From Thermofilaceae archaeon (GTDB lineage: Archaea > Thermoproteota > Thermoprotei > Thermofilales > Thermofilaceae), in assembly GCA_038731975.1 (NCBI GenBank), contig JAVYQJ010000001.1:62001-126000 (forward strand): a DNA stretch of 64,000 nt, read 5' to 3'. Under the pieces are notes generated by a model. It worked only from the letters and a program-made list of their open reading frames with translations. It did no database searches and was not told where the DNA came from. The position numbers and the translations under genes were made by a program. Positions within the stretch are counted from its first letter, which is position 1. Every line of letters starts with the position of its first letter. Below are positions 1 to 8,303 of this stretch, piece after piece.

Positions 1-122
1 GAATGGTACTCGCGCTAGCCTGGAGCGAGGACGCGGGAAAAGTCGCACAAGCGCTCTCTAGACTATCGGAGCGAGTAATCGTAGCTACCATAAGCCAGGA
101 GGGAGCAAGATTAGAAGCCTAG
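1..122 (+). CDS. C-terminal fragment of an unidentified protein
   Basis: An open frame enters from the left edge and runs through 39 visible codons to a TAG at 120-122; the gene begins outside the window. The visible end (…ERVIVATISQEGARLEA) has a short hydrophobic stretch but no motif I recognise. An in-frame ATG at position 3 is probably internal. No function is proposed. Confidence 0.5.
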   Translation, partial: MVLALAWSEDAGKVAQALSRLSERVIVATISQEGARLEA

Positions 123-192
123 GTGGGATTTCCCAGACGTGGGCGAACGAATAGGGCGCTGCTTAAACTTTTTTGCTAAGGGAAACCGATGG

Positions 193-286
193 TGCGGCCG
201 CCGGGATTCGAACCCGGGTCCTCCGTGCGGTGTCCCCGCTCTCCGGCGTGGCAGGCCGGCGTCCTACCAGACTAGACTACGGCCGC
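193..286 (-). tRNA. tRNA-Gly (GCC) with a 20-nt intron-like insertion in the variable region
   Basis: Read on the minus strand, a 7-bp acceptor stem (GCGGCCG / CGGCCGC) closes a cloverleaf with anticodon stem CCGGC/GCCGG, loop CTGCCAC and anticodon GCC (plus positions 250-252), and a T arm with TTCGAAT. Between the anticodon stem and a normal AGGAC variable loop lie 20 extra bases (plus 223-242) containing a 4-bp hairpin, GCGG-ggaca-CCGC. Removing them leaves a standard 74-nt tRNA. The insertion is best read as a non-canonical archaeal tRNA intron removed by the splicing endonuclease. CCA is not encoded. Confidence 0.9.
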
Positions 287-445
287 TCTCAAGGGATTGC
301 CGCTGGGAACGCTTTAAGGCTTTCGCGCCTTCCAGCGCCATCTGTACGCTGCCGTATTCGTCTGATGTTTGGCTATGAGTGCTCCTACGCGCCGTTTTCT
401 AGGCTAGCGAAGAGTTTAAGTGGGCCTGTGCAACTTCTCTCCCTA

Positions 446-564
446 GCCGGGGTCGCCTAGCCTGGTCGAGGGCGCCGGACTCATAATCCGGGCCCGGGAT
501 AGGATATCCGGTTAGCGGAAGTCCCGCCCGGAGAACCCGGGTTCAAATCCCGGCCCCGGCACCA
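446..564 (+). tRNA. tRNA with CAT anticodon (elongator Met or Ile2), 40-nt intron-like insertion, encoded CCA
   Basis: Acceptor stem GCCGGGG (446-452) pairs with CCCCGGC (554-560), followed by discriminator A and an encoded CCA. The anticodon stem CCGGA/TCCGG encloses CTCATAA, giving anticodon CAT at 482-484. After the stem come about 40 extra bases (492-531) before AGAAC and the T arm. They fold with CCGGG/CCCGG and CGGGA/TCCCG helices separated by short bulges, as in a bulge-helix-bulge splice site. G1-C72 and the stem sequence argue against initiator tRNA. The choice between elongator Met and agmatidine-modified Ile2 is open. Confidence 0.9.
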
Positions 565-697
565 CCTCAAAAACTCGAGTCCAATCCACTAGTGTTTCAG
601 CCCACCTTGTGCAGTACTCTGGCTCGGCAGGGTTTTCCGAGTAACGTGTTTGATATTGAATTGCTTATAATTCAGTTAGATTATTTAAACTTAATAG

Positions 698-1690
698 TCA
701 ATCAAGCTCTCTTCTAATTATCTCGCAGATCCTCTGCAGTAATGCATCACCCGCAGCAGCTGGTACGCGTAGCGCGGCAGCTTTAGGATGCCCTCCTCCC
801 CCTCCACCGTGCTCGACAGCCGCGGGAATGAGCTCTTTGAGTGCGTCAAAGTCGAGGTCGCGTGGGACTCTACATGTTGCGACGACACTCTGCTCGCTGG
901 GTGCGAAGAGCAGCACTGTTACCTTGCGTTTTGCTTGGGCTATGCTGGCGGCGAGGCGGCCGGCGAGACCCGCGAGCTTCACATCCCTCGCGTCGATCAC
1001 TAAACCTTTCTTGGTTTCAAGAACAATATTTTCGTTAACCTTCTTGAGTTTTTCAGTGAGGATCTTTTCTGATTCCTCAGCCAGCAGCGCTACATCGTCG
1101 TTGACAAGCCTCTTCTCCTTCACCCACATATTGACGATAGCCTTCTTGTACTCGTCCTTCACCGATGGCGCGCTCAAGGCGGCAGAGAGCGAGTCAGCTA
1201 ACACTGCCAGCTCCGCGTCGCCTTCAGCGACACCGTCGCCAATCTCGCCGAGCTTTGCCAGTTTGGAGTAGAAGGCTGGGTCATCCGTCGCGTCTGCAAA
1301 TGCTTCCCTCACGATCGTTGAAGCACTACCATTGCTCGTGTACAGCAGCGAGACGCCGAGTGTTGTCAGCTCGAAAGCGCGCTTGACTGTAGCGGGGTGG
1401 TGGTCGATCCACAGGATCCTGCATTTCTGCTCCACTAGAGCCTTCACAGCGCTCTCGAGCGTGGGCCATGCTGCGCTGTCCACGCCCAAGTCCACGATCA
1501 CTATCATGCGAGGCTTCACAGCGCTCAACTTGAGCAACGTTCTGGCGAGCGTGTAGGGTTGAGCGATCTCCAGGCTCACCTTCTCTCCTTTCCTCCTAAG
1601 AGCAGCCATTACGACGGCCGCTGATGCCAGCCCATCTAGGTCCCCATGCGCAACGACGATACTCACGCTGGTAAAGTGCGGGTAGAACAT
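698..1690 (-). CDS. DHH family phosphoesterase (RecJ/oligoribonuclease-like)
   Basis: A 330-residue protein with the DHH superfamily signatures: HGDLDG at residues 15-20 (metal ligands), a VDLG segment near 66-69, WIDHHP with DHH at 96-98, and a C-terminal DHHA1-type glycine run followed by HPKAA near 299-308. The family hydrolyses phosphodiester bonds in single-stranded DNA, short RNA or cyclic dinucleotides using Mn2+. Which substrate applies here cannot be read from sequence. It is transcribed away from the ASCH gene; the ATG at 1690 fits a TATA-like element about 22 bases upstream. Confidence 0.85.
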   Translation of the reverse strand: MFYPHFTSVSIVVAHGDLDGLASAAVVMAALRRKGEKVSLEIAQPYTLARTLLKLSAVKPRMIVIVDLGVDSAAWPTLESAVKALVEQKCRILWIDHHPATVKRAFELTTLGVSLLYTSNGSASTIVREAFADATDDPAFYSKLAKLGEIGDGVAEGDAELAVLADSLSAALSAPSVKDEYKKAIVNMWVKEKRLVNDDVALLAEESEKILTEKLKKVNENIVLETKKGLVIDARDVKLAGLAGRLAASIAQAKRKVTVLLFAPSEQSVVATCRVPRDLDFDALKELIPAAVEHGGGGGGHPKAAALRVPAAAGDALLQRICEIIRRELD

Positions 1691-1728
1691 TTAAACCATT
1701 AGACCGAGAGTATTTGAGCGCGACGGCG

Positions 1729-2271
1729 ATGCCGACGGTGGTCAGGCAACTTAACGAAAGCCTATCCTTCAAAAAGGTGTACCTAGAGAAGGTTTTCGCG
1801 AATGGCAAGACGATCACTATTCGATGGGGTTTGGTGAAGCCGACGAGGCACCACGTTTTCATTGAGTGCCGGGGCTTGATATACGCTAGGGCCCGCATTA
1901 AGGGCTTCAAGCATCTCCGCTTCCGCGAGCTGAGGAGTGAGTCATTGGCCAGCATGGACGGCTTCTCGAGCTACCACGAGATGCTTCGCGACCTCCGCCG
2001 CATCTACCCATTCGTGAAGGATGACGACTGGGTCACAGTGATCGAGTTTGAAGTGCTGGAGAGACTGGAGAAACCGGTTTCAAAGGAGTGGTTGACAAAG
2101 ACAGCTGCAACAGCATCTCGGGAGGCTTTAGCGAGGGGCGTGTACAGGGATCCCCGCGAGCGCGTTGCGCTAGCCAATGTAGCCGCGGGCAGGGGGATTC
2201 TTGAAGCGCTGGAGGTGAGCGGCGTCTCCCTTGCGAGATTTATCGAGATTTTAGCTTCCCTTAGGCTTTGA
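1729..2271 (+). CDS. ASCH-domain protein, putative RNA-binding
   Basis: From the chosen ATG the protein has about 180 residues. Its N-terminal half has the ASCH (PUA-like) pattern: a start strand, a basic TITIRWG turn, a VFIECRGLIYARARI strand pair, then DGF and a DDWVTVIEFEV strand. ASCH domains bind RNA or act on modified nucleosides. The C-terminal helical part is unassigned. A TATA-like atttaaac at 1689-1696 favours the ATG at 1729, although a TTG at 1714 is also in frame. The gene converges on topoisomerase with a 21-base overlap. Confidence 0.65.
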   Translation: MPTVVRQLNESLSFKKVYLEKVFANGKTITIRWGLVKPTRHHVFIECRGLIYARARIKGFKHLRFRELRSESLASMDGFSSYHEMLRDLRRIYPFVKDDDWVTVIEFEVLERLEKPVSKEWLTKTAATASREALARGVYRDPRERVALANVAAGRGILEALEVSGVSLARFIEILASLRL

Positions 2272-4101
2272 GCGTGAGCCGTAGACAGCGTTCACCCCTT
2301 GCAGCAGTATGGGGGTTATCTTGTGCTCAGACTCCCTCAGTTTTATGAAGTGCCTCATGAACTCCGCTTTCACACTTTCAATGACTCGATCTGGATCGGC
2401 TGTACCTTCAGCTATCTTACTGAGCTCGGCCTCCATTCTACCGCGCACCTCCGGTAGCACGGTCTCAGGCGCGACCTCGGATAGTGCGAGGATTAGCGCT
2501 TTACCGAGTGGGGTGGGTATGCACTGCTTTCTTACAACCTCGAAGTACTTCCTCTCGATGTTCGTGTGTATGTGCTCCTGCATCGTTGCATCGGTACCAA
2601 TACCGTAGCGCTTCATCAGTCGAAGAAGCTCAGCTTCGCTCAAGTAGGGGGGTGGTTTGGTCTCCAGCTCGGCGATCTTCGCTTCGATGAGATCGACTCG
2701 AAGCCCCTTCTCAAGGCGCGGGAGAACAGTTTCACGGGGTCTTTCGAAGGGGTACACTATAGTGTAGCCCGGGTCTAGGATCCTTAAGCCCTCGGCTGTC
2801 AGTTTTATGCCGCCCACTTCGACTGCGATGAGCTGATCTTCAATCCTCATGGGAGGGCTAAGGGTGGCTAGGAAGTGCCTAACGACCAGGTCGTAGAGCT
2901 TGAATCCCTCTTCGCCGAAGCGCTTCACCACCTCCTCTCGCTTAACGTATCGGAGCGGATAGATGGGCGGGTGCGCGCCATCATCCTCTCTACCCTGCCT
3001 CACTCTAAGTGTAGGTTTTGAGAGAATAACGCTGCGTACAAAGGGTCCCAGATCCTCGTGAGTCGTGAACAACGAAGCTATGGCCCGAAGGTTGAGGGTT
3101 GGAGGGTATATCGTGGTGTCAGTGCGCGGGTAGGAGATCAACCCCTCCTGGTAGAGGTCCTCAGCTATGTCCATCGCGCGCTTGGGACGAATGTTCAGGA
3201 ACCTACTAGCCCTTCGCTCCATCTCTACCGTGGCTAGGGGCTCGGGAGGCTCGATTACCCTCTCCTTGTACGCGGCCTCCACTACGACTCCTATCGGTTT
3301 CTTAAGGAGTTGAGAAGCTGCTGCCTGAGCCTCCTCTCTACTATCGAACTTCCTCTCGCTCTTAACTCTAAGCTTGTGTTCTGAGATCTTTACGGTAGCG
3401 ACGATTTGATAGTACTTTTTCTTTTTGAATTGCTCCCTTTCAATCGCCCGCTTGACGACTAGGTAGAGCACCGGCGTCTGGCAAGGCCCGTAACTTATGA
3501 AACGCCCACGAGGGAGACCTCCGTTCTGCTTCTCCACGGCTAGCGTCAGCAGGCGTGTGAAGGCCGCTCCGATCGTTAAATCTAGCACCATGCGCGCGAA
3601 AACCTTGTTGGCCCAGCGGGGGTTAGGTTGGCGGGGTTGCATAATCGCATTGAGGAGATCCTCCTTCGTAACAGCTGCAAACCAGGCTCTCTCAAACCGC
3701 AGGCTCGGGTTAGCTCTTCTCATCACCTCCATGACCTCGAAGGCTATAGCTTCTCCCTCAGTGTCCGCATCGAGGGCTAGAACCACGGTGGTCGTCTGCT
3801 TGGCCAGCTGTTGCAAGGCTTTAACGTACTTCAGCATCCCCTCTCTGAGCGTCATAACCGGTTTCAGCTTGAACAACTCAAGGGGGTCCACGCTGTGCCA
3901 CTTGTTGTACTCGGGTGGGAAATCGAAGTCCATCAAGTGACCGCGAATACCTATTGAAGCCCAAATACGGCCATCCCGCTTGAACGTGTAAACACGGGTC
4001 CCCGAGATCTCCGTTATCGATGGTCGACCTTCGGCTAAGTATACCGCGAAGGCTCGGGCAACACCGGGTTTTTCAGCGACGATTACCTTGTGAAACTTCA
4101 T
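2251..4101 (-). CDS. topA: Type IA DNA topoisomerase (topoisomerase I/III-like)
   Basis: A 616-residue type IA topoisomerase that relaxes negatively supercoiled or single-stranded DNA. The TOPRIM domain shows VAEKP (Glu10) and DADTEGE at 111-117. The active-site tyrosine is Tyr324 in SYPRTDTT. A PCQTP element near 206-210 belongs to the central fold. It is shorter than bacterial TopA: after the catalytic domain there are no CxxC zinc ribbons, only a basic helical tail. It lies 9 bases downstream of the PhoH-like gene in the same direction, so the two may be co-transcribed. Confidence 0.93.
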   Translation of the reverse strand: MKFHKVIVAEKPGVARAFAVYLAEGRPSITEISGTRVYTFKRDGRIWASIGIRGHLMDFDFPPEYNKWHSVDPLELFKLKPVMTLREGMLKYVKALQQLAKQTTTVVLALDADTEGEAIAFEVMEVMRRANPSLRFERAWFAAVTKEDLLNAIMQPRQPNPRWANKVFARMVLDLTIGAAFTRLLTLAVEKQNGGLPRGRFISYGPCQTPVLYLVVKRAIEREQFKKKKYYQIVATVKISEHKLRVKSERKFDSREEAQAAASQLLKKPIGVVVEAAYKERVIEPPEPLATVEMERRASRFLNIRPKRAMDIAEDLYQEGLISYPRTDTTIYPPTLNLRAIASLFTTHEDLGPFVRSVILSKPTLRVRQGREDDGAHPPIYPLRYVKREEVVKRFGEEGFKLYDLVVRHFLATLSPPMRIEDQLIAVEVGGIKLTAEGLRILDPGYTIVYPFERPRETVLPRLEKGLRVDLIEAKIAELETKPPPYLSEAELLRLMKRYGIGTDATMQEHIHTNIERKYFEVVRKQCIPTPLGKALILALSEVAPETVLPEVRGRMEAELSKIAEGTADPDRVIESVKAEFMRHFIKLRESEHKITPILLQGVNAVYGSRSKPKGS

Positions 4102-4110
4102 AACTGATCT

Positions 4111-5250
4111 TTATTTTCTCTCTTTTTTCTTTCTAGTTTCCTTTTTCTCTAATTCAACGCTCTTTACTTTAACTCCTATACCCAAAAGATTATGGAAAGT
4201 TTCATCGAGGAATCTGATGAAAGCGCCCTTCTGCCCGACAAACGCACCAAGGTTTTCCGAGTCTACTTCCACTTCCAAGTTTGTCGCGATGATGTCAACC
4301 CCACCTATGTACCTTCTAATCCACCCGACTGGGTGTATCGCAGTGATCAGCTGTTTAAGGTCGAGCGTAAGTTCTACACCCCGTAGTGATAAGCCGCTCT
4401 CCTTTTCGATCCTTTCGATGCGCTCACCACCCTTGCCTATCAGGCGGCCCAGGTAACCCTCCTTCGATATCAGAATAGCGTCCGGCGATGTCTTGATCGA
4501 GTACTTCTCCTTGAAGGGCCTTAGATCCACGACGCTCACCAGTTGTGCGTCGGGTGCATGGGTGTAAGCCAGACTGAGCAGTTTTTTCTCCTCCTCGCTC
4601 AACGCCCTCGCCCTGACGCGAGCCTCTAACGCAAGCTTGAACGCCCTTTTAGCTCCAGGTCTCACGATGTCATGGATGCCAAAGTCCACCACAAAGGTTC
4701 TATCGAGTCCCAACAGCAGCTCACGAGCCACGGCTGCTCCATTGGAGGCGCTCCACGCTTGGAAGACCGGATCCCCGGCGATCACAAGCTTGGACGAGTT
4801 GCCTAACCTCAGTAGAGCCTCGTGCACCACTTCTGGCGGCACGTGTTGAGCGTCGTCAAGGAAGAGCAACGTATTATCGAAAGTTCTACCAAACAGGAAG
4901 CTGGGGTCCGCTAAAAGTATCTTCCCCTCATTGAGTAGCCTCCTAACATGCTCGCTGCCGTATATGCCGCCCACTAGATCGTACAAGTATGAAGCCGCCA
5001 GATCGAAGAAGAGGTTGCCGAGCTCAATGGCTGTGTACCTCTTCCCGCTGCTCACATCGACGAGAGGGCGCACTATGACGAAGCGCGAGTACTTACCCTC
5101 ACTGATCGCTTTTATGGCGAATAAGCAGGTTATGAAGCTCTTTCCAGTCCCGCTCGGCCCAAAAGCTCCCACAACGTCGACGTCACGGCTCTCAAGTGCG
5201 GCCAGGAACTGCTTCTGTTTTTCGTTAGCGGGGACTACCTCACCACTCAT
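4111..5250 (-). CDS. PhoH-like ATPase fused to KH-type RNA-binding domains
   Basis: 379 residues. An N-terminal PhoH-type P-loop ATPase has Walker A GPSGTGKS at 31-38, Walker B LFLDDAQ at 129-135 and a sensor-like VIAGD near 156-160. It is followed by a KH domain with GxxG loop IGKGG at 271-275 and a second KH-like GQKG loop at 339-342. The tail is lysine- and arginine-rich. The combination points to an RNA-dependent ATPase or helicase acting in RNA processing. It lies just upstream of topoisomerase on the same strand. Confidence 0.85.
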   Translation of the reverse strand: MSGEVVPANEKQKQFLAALESRDVDVVGAFGPSGTGKSFITCLFAIKAISEGKYSRFVIVRPLVDVSSGKRYTAIELGNLFFDLAASYLYDLVGGIYGSEHVRRLLNEGKILLADPSFLFGRTFDNTLLFLDDAQHVPPEVVHEALLRLGNSSKLVIAGDPVFQAWSASNGAAVARELLLGLDRTFVVDFGIHDIVRPGAKRAFKLALEARVRARALSEEEKKLLSLAYTHAPDAQLVSVVDLRPFKEKYSIKTSPDAILISKEGYLGRLIGKGGERIERIEKESGLSLRGVELTLDLKQLITAIHPVGWIRRYIGGVDIIATNLEVEVDSENLGAFVGQKGAFIRFLDETFHNLLGIGVKVKSVELEKKETRKKKERK

Positions 5251-5385
5251 ACTCTCCGAGTCTTTCGAAAACCTTTAAAGAGTTATTCTGAGTTTTGCTG
5301 CGCAGGGTGACGGCTTCCGGAGTATGCGCTAACTTTATAGATGTACAATGAAGGCATAGTGTACACTAAGCGGCAGGGGTCGACC

Positions 5386-5763
5386 GTGGCTAAGCCGTAC
5401 CTCGTGAAGGTAAAGAGTGTCGAAGATTTGGTTAACGTAGCTGTTGCTGCGCAGCTTTTCATCGTACATCGAGTAAACGTTGATGCCAGAAGCGTTCTCT
5501 ATGTGCCTTTCCCAGCTTACGATGCTGTATCGATATACTACTGCGAAACCGAGGGCGTGATTGCAGGGAAATACCTGTTGTTCAACAGGTTCACCGGGGA
5601 AGTTCAAGTAAGTGAAAGTTACGTTAACGATAGCAAATACATCGTGATACCTATAGTCGAGGTGCTAGAACAGGAGATCTTACCGAAGGAGCTCCTCGAA
5701 AGGAGCCGGCAAAAGAAAGGAAAGAAGAAATCGAAGGAGAAGCAAACGGTTGTTTTACATTAA
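5386..5763 (+). CDS. Hypothetical protein
   Basis: No recognised domain. The frame is open from an ATG at 5341, but a TATA-like actttata lies at 5331-5338, directly before that ATG. A start at the GTG at 5386 (M-AKPYLVKVKSVEDL, 125 residues) therefore fits leaderless transcription better. The protein is beta-rich in its middle and ends in a strongly basic tail with a lysine cluster (RQKKGKKKSKEK), suggesting nucleic-acid contact. It converges on the metallophosphoesterase gene 13 bases downstream. Confidence 0.65.
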   Translation: MAKPYLVKVKSVEDLVNVAVAAQLFIVHRVNVDARSVLYVPFPAYDAVSIYYCETEGVIAGKYLLFNRFTGEVQVSESYVNDSKYIVIPIVEVLEQEILPKELLERSRQKKGKKKSKEKQTVVLH

Positions 5764-5776
5764 GTTTAGTACAGGT

Positions 5777-6499
5777 TCAGAAGAACTCTTCTAAGCCAAT
5801 CTTAGTAGGCAGCTCTATCGAAGTGACCCCTTTAACGGTGGGAAGAGCCACATTGTAGACTTTAGTTATGCCGATCTGCGTAAAAGTACTCGTGCTATTG
5901 TGAGCGTGCCCGTGAATTACCAGCTCCGGCTGGTAGCGTAGGATCGCTTCTGTTAACCGTCGCGATCCCATCTGGGTCCAAATGCTCGGGCGTTCGCCAT
6001 TCAGCGTTGAGCAGATAGGGGCATAGTGTGTAAGCAGGATGGTGTAGCGGGCTCTCTTCTTAGCCTCGACGAGCAAGTTGACGATTGTCTTGAGACGCTG
6101 CTCGTAGATGGCCTTGATGTTCGGTATGTTCCTCCTTTGCCAAGCAGTCGGTTCGTCTAAAACGCCGCGCGTGCCGATGATGGAGAATGAGAAGCCCTTT
6201 ACTTCAAGGCTGACCAACTCGTCCTTAAGCCATAATACTTCGGAGCAAATGCTTCTCAGCTCTTTTTCAATCTCATCGTACTCCTCGTTACCGAAGATAG
6301 CGTATACAGGCCCCCTATAGACGGAACGAACAACATCCATGACGAGACGGCAATGCTGAGGAGCACCTTTATCTACGATATCGCCAGCAACTAGCACCAA
6401 GTCTGCTTGCTCGATGGCCGCAATCGAATTCTTCAGGTACTGCAGGTGTCTAGGTCCATGAACGTCGCTAAAGGCCGCGATGACGATCGAACGCCCCAT
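5777..6499 (-). CDS. Calcineurin-like metallophosphoesterase
   Basis: 240 residues with the metallophosphoesterase motifs in order: SDVHG (11-15), GDIVDK (39-44), GNEE (70-73), LLTHYAP and HGHAHN near the C-terminus. These supply the ligands for a two-metal centre that cleaves phosphomono- or diesters. The third motif has Glu where GNH[DE] is usual, a substitution that may affect activity. The substrate is unknown. It shares a short intergenic region with the divergent HTH gene. Confidence 0.85.
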   Translation of the reverse strand: MGRSIVIAAFSDVHGPRHLQYLKNSIAAIEQADLVLVAGDIVDKGAPQHCRLVMDVVRSVYRGPVYAIFGNEEYDEIEKELRSICSEVLWLKDELVSLEVKGFSFSIIGTRGVLDEPTAWQRRNIPNIKAIYEQRLKTIVNLLVEAKKRARYTILLTHYAPICSTLNGERPSIWTQMGSRRLTEAILRYQPELVIHGHAHNSTSTFTQIGITKVYNVALPTVKGVTSIELPTKIGLEEFF

Positions 6500-6633
6500 T
6501 CAATGGCTTAAGTTGCACGGCCAATTTATCTTTGTTCTCTGGTAGAGCGACGCTTGCGCGATGCTTAACTGAACGCTGCGAAAGTTTCGAGGTTTTTCGC
6601 GGAGCCCAAATACCGTCGCTCCCCATAGTCTTT

Positions 6634-7047
6634 GTGGAAGGTTTAACGAGGACGGAAAGCCTGATCGTGGCGAGGTATTCGTCCAGGTATCCTCCGCCTA
6701 AGGCTAAGGAGCTCGCTAGCGAACTTGGAGTCTCCATCAAAACCGTCTACAAGGCACTCTACAAGTACAGGAAGCTGTACGGGCGCTTACCTTCCTCAAC
6801 AGAAGATCCCTCGACTAGCGGTGGTAGGGCTTCGGTGAAAACGATGGAAGATGCCGAGGCACTACTCGAGGCGATATACGAGTTGAAAGCATCCATAGAC
6901 AGGCTGAACGAAACCTTGAACAGGCTTTTAGCCACCCTATCCTCTGCAGGTACGGCGCAATGGGATCACGAGGGCTTCACAGAACTACCCAGCTTCGTCA
7001 AGGACAACCCGTGGCTTCAAATTATCGGGGATCGATCAGGGATTTAA
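6634..7047 (+). CDS. HTH protein with C-terminal coiled coil, putative transcription regulator
   Basis: From the GTG at 6634 (137 residues) the protein opens with LTRTESLIVARYSSRYP, then KELASELGVSIKTVYKALYKY, a helix-turn-helix like sigma-70 region 4 or MarR-like recognition helices. A heptad-like stretch (LEAIYELKASIDRLNETLNRLL) predicts dimerisation. An in-frame TTG exists at 6532 but coincides with a TATA-like aatttatc (6523-6530), so the GTG is preferred. Targets are unknown. The end overlaps the convergent oxidoreductase by 12 bases. Confidence 0.6.
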   Translation: MEGLTRTESLIVARYSSRYPPPKAKELASELGVSIKTVYKALYKYRKLYGRLPSSTEDPSTSGGRASVKTMEDAEALLEAIYELKASIDRLNETLNRLLATLSSAGTAQWDHEGFTELPSFVKDNPWLQIIGDRSGI

Positions 7048-8247
7048 CTCGCCTGTCAGGCGCTGCGAGGTTCTGGCTAAGCTCCGCAGTATCGCCTTCC
7101 TCAGGAGAGCCTTGAACGCCTTATCGAATATGCCTTCGAAAGATGGGTTTTGCAACTCGATGGGGCTAATCGCTCGGGAGACTTCGTGGAGCTTCGCTCT
7201 CGATAGTACGATGAAGTAGAGTAAACCTAGAATCCAAGCGAATTCCTCATTGATAGCTACTTGCAGTCCCAAAACGTGGCCCTCGCGGGAGGCGATAGCC
7301 TTCAGTAAAACGTCGCTGCAGCGGCCCCACCCCCTAATTCTCGTTGCTGCTGCGTCGTAGCCTACACTTTCGGCCTCACCCATGGTGAGTCCGAAAGACG
7401 CGTAAACGCGGCCTCCGAATCTAGCGACGAAGTAACGCCTCAACAGAGGGAAGGGAGCCTTCACCTCAAACGCAGCGAAGTTCATAGCCTGTAGTAGCAC
7501 CTCCTCTTCGCACGCGACACGGTGCTTAAAGCCTTCGGGCTCAACAACCTCCGTAGCTAAACCAATAGCATGCAAGTCTGATCCCACAACTCTACAGCTA
7601 GAATCGACAGGTATGAAGCCTTCCGCCGTTACTCTCCCGAGCGGTAGGCTGGGTGGATCGCCGCCGCCAAAGTTGATCAGCACAGGAGCATCAGAGGGAG
7701 GCTCGGAGACGAGTCTCACGTTTCCACCCTTTTGGAGCTCGTTGATCAGTACGGACTCTACGTCGCTATCGAACTCTTCGCAGTTCCACGTTAGCGAAAC
7801 CTTCCACCCGGCCGTGGCAAGAGCGTCTACTACGGGTAGCGCAGCGACGCCACCAGTGACGAATGCTTCCTTCGCAGCCTGTAAAGCATCTCGGAGGGCT
7901 TCCGCGTCTTCAGGCTTAAGAAGGTTGACTGCTCCTCTACGATTGAGCAGCGGCCAGGCGGACACCAGCACAGCCGGCTTAGCGATCTGCCTGCCATCCA
8001 CCGTTAGGTAACCATCGTCGTATGATATGGCCTCGCTCGAGGCAATGGTCACCAGGTCTGCGATCTCTAGCAGCTCTCCCGGAATCAACTCCGCTCTCTC
8101 CACGAGACCAGCGGCGTAGTAGGGCAGCAGCCGGCGTGAGTATCCAATGCTCCTGCTTGACCGGACGATTATAACCTCTTCCCGTCTGTTGATTTTTCGG
8201 ATCTCGTGGGCTGCCAGGCAGGCTGCTAAATCCTCGCCGAAGATCAC
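7036..8247 (-). CDS. Divergent FAD/NAD-dependent oxidoreductase-like protein
   Basis: About 403 residues. The N-terminus resembles the Rossmann entry of pyridine nucleotide-disulphide or CoA-disulphide reductases, but the dinucleotide loop reads FGEDLAA rather than GxGxxG. A second segment (FVTGGVAALPVVDALATAGW) resembles the NAD-binding repeat, and a VVGSDLHAIGLA stretch resembles the second FAD motif. No redox-active Cys pair is seen. The start is uncertain: a GTG at 8247 lies about 26 bases from a TATA-like aatttatc shared with the divergent GTPase; a TTG at 8310 would overlap that gene. Confidence 0.6.
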   Translation of the reverse strand: MIFGEDLAACLAAHEIRKINRREEVIIVRSSRSIGYSRRLLPYYAAGLVERAELIPGELLEIADLVTIASSEAISYDDGYLTVDGRQIAKPAVLVSAWPLLNRRGAVNLLKPEDAEALRDALQAAKEAFVTGGVAALPVVDALATAGWKVSLTWNCEEFDSDVESVLINELQKGGNVRLVSEPPSDAPVLINFGGGDPPSLPLGRVTAEGFIPVDSSCRVVGSDLHAIGLATEVVEPEGFKHRVACEEEVLLQAMNFAAFEVKAPFPLLRRYFVARFGGRVYASFGLTMGEAESVGYDAAATRIRGWGRCSDVLLKAIASREGHVLGLQVAINEEFAWILGLLYFIVLSRAKLHEVSRAISPIELQNPSFEGIFDKAFKALLRKAILRSLARTSQRLTGELNP

Positions 8248-8272
8248 AATTGTCGTTGAGACCCACCAAACT

Positions 8273-8280
8273 GATAAATT
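8273..8280. promoter_or_regulatory. Shared divergent TATA-like element
   Basis: The sequence gataaatt reads as a TATA-like box on both strands. It sits about 25-30 bases from the ATG of the YchF-type GTPase (8304) on one side and the GTG of the oxidoreductase (8247) on the other. This spacing matches leaderless archaeal promoters. The assignment rests on spacing and composition only. Confidence 0.4.
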
Positions 8281-8303
8281 GCGGTAAAAACCTAAGCCTA
8301 TGG

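Noticed and set aside
139-460. Two overlapping short plus-strand frames across the tRNA-Gly gene
   Set aside because: They translate through a tRNA gene on the other strand and show no protein-like features.
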